From Sympetrum striolatum (lineage: Eukaryota > Arthropoda > Insecta > Odonata > Libellulidae): a DNA stretch of 64,000 bases. A program made the position numbers and the translations under genes. A model generated the notes under the pieces. That model was not told the DNA's origin and did not search any database. It saw nothing but the letters and a program-made list of their open reading frames with translations. Below are positions 57,476 through 64,000 of the stretch, piece by piece; position 1 is the first letter of the stretch; each line of letters opens with the position of its first letter. The stretch lies in the NCBI GenBank assembly GCA_947579665.1, contig OX388350.1, positions 37,543,393 to 37,607,392 on the forward strand, written 5' to 3'.

Positions 57476-60400
57476 ACGTTTCTCTGGATACTTTGTAGTT
57501 AGTCGATATTGATTTCGTCAATTGACGATTAGTTGTAACAAAATATTTATATGAAGAATTGTGAAGCTCTATACGTCTTTTTAGCAACAATTTAGAATAA
57601 ATGGAAGATATAACCTAAATATTTAACCCGTGTTCAGTGAAACATTAAAAAAATGAGTCAAAGTTAAGAGTAGTTATAATTGAATTTTGATGGAAACGAA
57701 GAAAATCTGGAATTTGAGTACCTAATAACTCCTCTAAAGGAATTTCATGTTCAGATTCGCCATTTTAGAGATAATTGTGTTGACGGAAGCAGTTTCAGGA
57801 TACCCAGCAGAAAATTCAATTCGTAATCATCGTCAGATATTATATTAGTTGAATAGGAGAAATTGGACAAACGAACAAAATAACTTAATAAAGTTTCACT
57901 AAACAGTTTAAGGCTCTATAATGAAATGTCACGAAGTTATTTCGTTTCTATTCCCAAGTTGGAGTTTCGCATGCGACGCGACGGCTTCAAAACTTGATTG
58001 TGCGGTTGCATAAGATTGAGGGGCAAAGTAGGTGGGTTTGCCTATCTGTCAGGATACCGTGGTATTCTTATCAGCAATCAAGCGTGATGTATACTTTTCA
58101 TTGTTATTCCTTTCTCTGAAAATTAAATTTTGAAATAAACAATTAATCTTTTAGCTTATAAATAATAACATTTAAGAAATTAATAACTAATTTTCAGACT
58201 AAAGAATAACTATGGTAAGCATAAGTCATGCCTGTTCCCTGAAAAGAAAACTACATTGGTATCCGAAAATAATAACAAAGTAATAGCCCTAAAATTAATA
58301 ACCAAACAATAATACCGATACCTAATAATATAATAACGGTAATTTGTTTGCTTATTAATTTAATCAACTTTTTGGTTTATAAATCAATTAACTTATTGGT
58401 TATTTTTTAATCCTGTTCAGCTACCTCATATTTAATTATTTAACTTCGTATCATAAAAATCATGAGTATTAAAATACCCTTATAAATATTAAATTCTAGC
58501 AATAATTTTGTATGATGTTGTAAGATTTTTTCCTTATTATAAAGAAACGGTCTTTTAAATATAAAAAATTGCAAAAGATTTATATTTTTAAAAGTTATGC
58601 GCATATGTATGTAATTTTCAAAATTATCTTTTTCAACTTCATCTGTAACAGCATATTCGAGGGTATCAATTTCATTTTGTAAGTATCAGGGTCGTCTTAC
58701 AGATGTTCTTTTGTAATGCGGTTATATTCCCTATTTTCATTTTATATAAATCTCACTCTCATTTTTCGTCCCTCGAGACTCGATCTGAAAGGATAGACCA
58801 CCATAAATCTGAAATAAATTTTGCATGGCTAAGAGGTACCACTTTCTTCTCCGTCTTCTATTCCCCGTTTATTTTCTCCATATCCAACTTTCACTTTTAT
58901 TCCGTCGGCTCCAGCATTTTTCTTCGCGATAACCGCCCGCCGCGTATTCCTAAGCCGTCTTTTCTTTTGCATCTCAAAAATTCCATCTCCGAGAACGCCT
59001 CTTTTGTTACATCAAGACTGCTCGTCTGCCAAGGTTTATCCAGTCCTTTCCACAAATGGACGTCGTGAAATATCCCCGGGCCTTAAGGTCTGTTTATGCA
59101 TCCTCGATTTTCTCTTAGGCCATCTCTGGCCCTTTTTGCTTTACTCAGTCTTCGTTTGTATACCAATTCTCGGGAATCAATTCTACTCCTTTTCTGTGTC
59201 GGTGGCGAAAACCGTTCTGCGGGTGACGGCTGAATCTTCCGATCCCTGTACTAGAGAGGCTTTTGTGGTGTATAGGAGGAATTAATTTCCCCCGAAAATA
59301 TGTTCCGACTCGAATTTCACCGTTTTTTACCTCTGGAAAGTTTTCGGCGGCACCTATAATTTTTACGAAGAAATAGGAATGGTTTAATTAGTTAAGATTG
59401 TAATGAAGGGCCTTCCACAACTTAAAAGATGTGCCCGATGGGCGTCTTAAAAGGTACCTTTAAAGCTGAAATAATAAAATTTCCGGTCGTAAAAGTTTAG
59501 TTGTTCATAGATCTAGAAAATTGCAGTTTTGTTAAATTTAAGGTAATTATAGCTTGAGAAAATTAGCCTATTTTTTAAGCTTAAACTTACTAGTGGTCAT
59601 TTAAGGAATGATAAACGTCTACCAAACGTTACAGTTGTTATATATAGCGTGGCCAAGAACATTCTGCGTCGTTTATTCCTTACACAATTAAAAAGTAAAC
59701 AGTCATTTATAAACTCTTACAATTTACTAATAACAAAATTTTCGGCGTTTTAATGTAAATCTTACCAATAACGGAAAGGAAAATAAATTTTTTTATGTGA
59801 TTCCATATTTCTAGGGAAATTTTAAAGGGCGACATTCATCCAATTTAAGTATCCAGTTCGGATGGAATTGTTGAAGTTTTTCTTTTCGTCCTCGAAAATT
59901 TAAATCCTTAAACCATTCATGACAATTATTGACAAGGACATAAGAGCCGTTGTAGTTATTATATATCTATTTAATTCGTGAGGTCATTTGTTATCAATCA
60001 GTTTCATAGATAATAAATTTAACAAAAACCCAGTTTATTTGAAAACAAAGGTACCCAGTATATTTGAATAACATTCCTTTAGAAAAAACTAATTATCTTC
60101 TATCTTACGGGGACATTCCTTGGCACAATCGCCTCTGCATGGAAACAATATCCATTCTAACCCCTAATCTGGAATTCACGGGGGATGAAGCAGATATTAC
60201 CTGCGGCTTAACCCTCTGGAAATCCCTCCAAAAAGATTTTAGATGACGTAAGGGATAGAGTGAGCTACATGGAAGTGAAGGAGATGGTTTTGAATTTTTG
60301 ATGCTCATGAACATACGGAAAGGTAGAATACTCGTATATGTATGTATTGCTCTTGATAGGCAATGTTTGAGAGGGTGAGATACCAACCAATCTTCGGGCT

Positions 60401-60930
60401 GAATACCTTTCTGACAGTAGTTATTACTAGTACATATTTGAAGTTCTCAACTCAATGGGTAGTCATCAGGAAACATGCAATTACCTTAATTAAGGTGAAC
60501 GTGGGAATACTGTTCCGTCAGACATCAACACACTTGAGTATGATCTAGCGCTTTCTCCCACCGCCGATTTATTTTTAATGCCCGTGAGACAGCTTTGAGG
60601 AGTAACTCACTCAGGTTATTACGCGAGCAATCAATCAATCGGGGTATGAATGAGGCGCCGAAGTGGCGTCGCGAGGCCACCTATGTGCCCTAATCCATCA
60701 ACCGGCGCCTCCTTTTATTCTCGTCATCCCTCTCTAACGTTAGCTTCTAATTACGCTTTCTTATGCTTCCCCGAACATTATATTTCCCCTGTTTCTAGAG
60801 TCATACTCTCAGTGAAGGATTTCTAAGAGATCCTAATGCATTAGAAATATTTTTGATTTAGATATACACTTTATTAGTATTAGGAAATGAATAGTGATTT
60901 TACGGATAAGATTATGCACCTAGGAAAATA
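57476..60930. other. Gene-free stretch
   Basis: AT-rich except for 58700-59285, which is pyrimidine-rich on the plus strand and carries frames of 121 and 93 codons dominated by S, F, L and P. I regard these as composition effects. A 93-codon minus frame at 60105-60386 and a 60-codon plus frame there overlap and lack known motifs. Confidence 0.4.
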
Positions 60931-60933
60931 AAT

Positions 60934-61024
60934 TCCCTAGGAATAACGGACGTGAAAAACGTCTGAGAAGATCGGGACTCAAATCCGGATCTTCAGATTG
61001 CCGGCATTTGAGCCATCAAGCCAG
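60934..61024 (-). repeat. tRNA-derived SINE, complete head plus body
   Basis: On the minus strand: GATGGCTCAAATGCCGG (A box), then GATCCGGATTTGAGTCCCG (B box and T-arm), then ATCTTCTCAGACGTTTTTC and ACGTCCGTTATTCC (body). The GTCTGA...T-run...CAGAC-type body motif links it to 20283 and 45181. This is the best reference copy of the family in the window. Confidence 0.7.
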
Positions 61025-61033
61025 GACAGTTCT

Positions 61034-61065
61034 TGCTCGGTAGCTCAATTGGCAGAGCAGCTAAC
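61034..61065 (+). repeat. tRNA 5'-half-like sequence
   Basis: GCTCGGTAGCTCAATTGGCA then GAGCAGCTAAC is a well-kept tRNA D-arm with A box TAGCTCAATTGG and paired GCTC/GAGC. The 3' half is missing: the sequence becomes T-rich immediately. It starts 9 bases after the minus-strand SINE, so the two form a head-to-head pair, as at 20283. Confidence 0.65.
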
Positions 61066-62490
61066 TTTTTATGTTCGTTGTTTCTTGGGTATTTTTGGTA
61101 TTATTATTAATTATTAATACATATAGATAAATATGAAAATTACTGCAATACATAGAAAACACTTTAGGCAAAAAAATAAAATTATTAAAAATATGGCAAG
61201 CTTTCTTTCTAATTTTACTTAGAGGGTCTGCAAAAAAGTCTACATAGTTGGAAAGTTAATTGATGGATGAGAATGTTCTGGGAATAGGGTAAAATTTATG
61301 ACTACTCATTTTAGAAAAAGACACCACTAGAAGAGACGATTAAATACATAAAAACAAATACTTTACCGAGAACATTGCTTGAAATTCAGATCTACGGTTT
61401 AGTTAACATTATTTATGTACTCATTTTGAATTACGTTGCAATTTGGTCGTTGGAGTAGGTGACAACGGTTGAAGGAAACTTAATTTGTGTGGCATCTACC
61501 CAAAAACGGGAGGAAAACTACTCGAAAATTTTCCGTGAACAATAGCCTTCTTTTCCAATAATCTATAGGAAAGAAACTACATAGAGAAAACGTTTACTAA
61601 AAAACAAGAAAATATAAAAGATACGACCGGGTTTCCTAGCCGCTGAGTAATTTTCCGTCAATAATTTCCAAAAAATTAAGAACTGATTCTGTATCGTTCA
61701 ATCCGCAGTGGTATGCGAGCTTACACGATACACAAACACAATTCAAATAGAATATACCTACCAATACATAAAATATAGGTAAACTATACATAATGTATAT
61801 GGTATCATACATGTAGATAAATAATCATGTGGTCATATACATGTAGATAAGAAGATACCATTTACATAATCTCATATATCCAGAAAATAAGGGATCTTTA
61901 TTGAAATTCAATTGTAATTAAAACCTCAATGTGCTTGCTTAAAATTCAGCTGACCAAGTAAAAATCGATTTTTCTACAATTTATAACTTTTGCGCAGGAT
62001 ATAAATAGAGGATAATGCAGAAGTAGAAAATAGAGTATACATTTATTTTTAGTTTTCGCAGTCTTCTCTTTGATGGTGTTACTTTTATTCAAAGACCGAC
62101 AGTGACAAGTCGTCCTTTGTGGTTAGTGGATTTCTTAGAATTAAAGAAACCCGTACGTATTTAATGTTCTCAAAACGTCGACCGTGAATGATGCATCGCT
62201 TTTTGTGGGAAATAAAGTGTGCCGTTTCGAAGTAATCACGCAATTATGCGATTTAAAAAGTGAAGCCTAAAGTAAAATAGCTATAAATATTGCCGGAGAA
62301 AGAAAATGATTATGCTGTCAAAATGCTTTCGGAGAATTTTGACACATGTTTCTTTATTCTCCAATTATATTCATGAAATGATGTTTCCTTTGAATTTCTA
62401 CTTTATCTCCAATTTAGTAATGCATGGGTCATTCTGTAGAGGATACAATACAAAGAAACTCGTTTTAGTAACATTTTGAATTACGAAAAT
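61066..62490. other. Gene-free stretch
   Basis: AT-rich. Around 61789-61870 an imperfect inverted repeat (CATAATGTATATGGTATC against GATACCATTTACATAATC) encloses two copies of ACATGTAGATAA. Nothing else is supported. Confidence 0.4.
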
Positions 62491-62492
62491 TG

Positions 62493-62571
62493 GTAATAAT
62501 AATAATAAAAATAAAACGGCTTTATTCGGGCGAGATTGAGACTAAAAGTCTCCTCTTCCATCTAACCCATA
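62493..62571 (-). mobile_element. LINE 3' tail, copy 5, very short
   Basis: TAATAATAATAATAAAAATA tail followed by ACGGCTTTATTCGGGCGAGA, TTGAGACTAAAAGTCTCC and TCTTCCATCTAACCC, then an abrupt loss of similarity. Only about 80 bp of the 3' end is present, as expected from extreme 5' truncation during reverse transcription. Sense strand minus, like the other four. Confidence 0.85.
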
Positions 62572-64000
62572 ATGGTAATGGGTATTGGTAGAATATAATT
62601 GGTAATATGATTTAATTTTGTTTTTTAGATAATTATTTTTAAAAGAATGAATGCGATTCATAATTCAAAACTATGAATAGATAATCATTATGCGTTAAGT
62701 GAAAAACTGATGGTCTGAAAACAGTAATTAGAAACCCTTCTAAAAACTCCGAGAAAAATGAAAATTTCTCAGCCTCATTTTTATTGAAATTTTGCGTAGT
62801 TTAAGTGTGATCTATTCGCTGTGCAAAAAATATTTTTCACATAAAAATCAACAAAACTTTCCTTCAATGCTCTCTTGGACTCCTAAGAGCATTCCTTCCC
62901 AACAACTATGTTAGGAACAATAAAGTTTCACTGATTAAGAGATGAAAATTACTTTGTTAATCCTGTATTGTTATAAACGTTTAAGCGATGCTAATTATAA
63001 GGAATATTATTCATCACGAGTGATCAATAATGTGCTGTAATAATAAATGCAAATTGTTGCCAGCAAAATACGTTAGGTATTTGATTTGAGATTTTAGAGA
63101 TACATAAGTTACTTTTAAAAAACATTTTCCTCATTTTTAAGGTATATATTTTGCGATTGTTGCAATTTCATCTCGAATTCGTGTACAAAATGAGAAGCAA
63201 TGAAGGTTTAACATAAATACGATATTTTTTCGAGAGAAAGACGCGCATGATTTGAGTTTTTTGAGCTTAAAAAATCATGCATGTCTTAGATTCGAGAATA
63301 TTCCTTGCATCTGAAACTTTTTGTGGGAGGAAATATTGCGGCAGAAGTTGTTCAGAAGTCACTCAAATTTATGGGTAGCAATGCGTAATTAAGGTTCATA
63401 ACGCAGGACGCATGATATGGAAATTTGTCCTCAGAAGTATTTAGTTGACCCGTTGCGCGCGGGAATAGAAAAACTTCCGCGCAACTGCATTTAGTCTACG
63501 CATACCTTTTCCCTCACTCCCGAAGCGAGGCACTTCACGTGAACTATTTCAGTCGCTAAATGAAAAATCTCACCAAAAAATATGCACGTCTGCGTGGGAA
63601 CGTGAAGAATGAAAAAAAATCTTTAGAGCATAGTACTTTTAACAAAGTAGTTTCTCCCGCGGCGATGTTCAACTAAACGTGGTCTAACAGATGAGTACGA
63701 TATCTCTGAAAGCGTTGTGACGTCATAGCGACTCTCGGGACTAATAAATGTAAAGCGAGACCCGATTTAGAAAAGTTCCTCCCTGCGGATTGTATCTGTT
63801 TAGCATCTTATTAGAGGCGGATACCTCCGCTTCTTCGCAAATGAGTTTTAAAACTAGATTTAAGCTCTCGGTCCGTGCCAAAACATAGCGCTGCCTTTTT
63901 TTCCTTTGTCTGCAGTCACGGAAACGCGGAAATCTTTTAGTTTAATTTACATATGCATGCCCCTCTTTAAAAGCTCTCTGTGTACAACAATGAAAATTCT
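62572..64000. other. Gene-free stretch, GC rising at the end
   Basis: AT-rich to about 63400. 63440-63999 is richer in GC and CpG, with a small hairpin GTTGCGCGCGG...CCGCGCAAC (63453-63484). No open frame or splice pair is convincing. Confidence 0.35.

Noticed and set aside
1..64000. CRISPR array, bacterial operon or prophage
   Set aside because: No regularly spaced identical repeats with unique spacers, no long tightly packed frames and no ribosome-binding-site pattern. The texture is eukaryotic non-coding DNA.

Overview
The window looks like eukaryotic, most probably arthropod, nuclear DNA. It is AT-rich, has no bacterial-style gene packing, and carries many degenerate transposable-element traces: tRNA-derived SINEs, 5'-truncated LINE tails with an (AAT)n end, hAT-type and other MITEs, a decayed LINE reverse transcriptase, and several local tandem duplications. 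The arthropod call is inference from the element types and general texture. No species-diagnostic gene is present. The stretch reads as intergenic or long-intron sequence. I found no rRNA, no intact tRNA gene, no CRISPR array and no complete protein gene.

Layout. 1-6.7 kb is mostly featureless, with a duplicated segment (1955-2062 and 3203-3331) enclosing a second, 320-bp-period duplication. 6.7-7.7 kb holds a foldback-like structure whose arms are inverted minisatellite arrays, itself bracketed by a ~100 bp direct duplication. 8.2-18.6 kb carries three diverged two-copy tandem duplications (periods 262, 385 and 231 bp), two members of a TIR MITE family, one LINE tail, two strong inverted repeats, purine-rich blocks and tRNA-like SINE heads. 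20-30 kb holds an inverted SINE pair, a 21-bp satellite, a nested-hairpin MITE at 25 kb, the best protein-coding candidate (exon-like, 26.11-26.56 kb), a small MITE at 27.3 kb, and a hAT MITE with a perfect 8-bp target duplication at 29.3 kb. 32-41 kb has a 31-bp satellite, two LINE tails, a 178-bp-period duplication and a decayed LINE reverse transcriptase (39.94-40.72 kb). 41-51 kb has purine-rich domains, the largest copy of the TIR MITE family, SINE copies, a strongly spliced-looking orphan exon (47.47-47.59 kb) and a GC-rich block at 50.2-50.65 kb. 51-64 kb has the fourth LINE tail with a possible ORF remnant, a cluster of open frames at 54.3-55.1 kb, a hAT MITE nested inside a tRNA-like SINE (57.07-57.48 kb), a further SINE pair and a fifth LINE tail.

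The elements do not form a pathway or operon. What they share is history. Five LINE tails lie on one strand. tRNA-derived SINEs recur about every 5 kb, and one was broken by a later hAT insertion. At least five places show a few hundred bases copied once beside themselves and then diverged. Open frames longer than 100 codons are mostly by-products of purine/pyrimidine strand bias. The exon candidates at 26.1 and 47.5 kb are the only places where splice signals support something gene-like.
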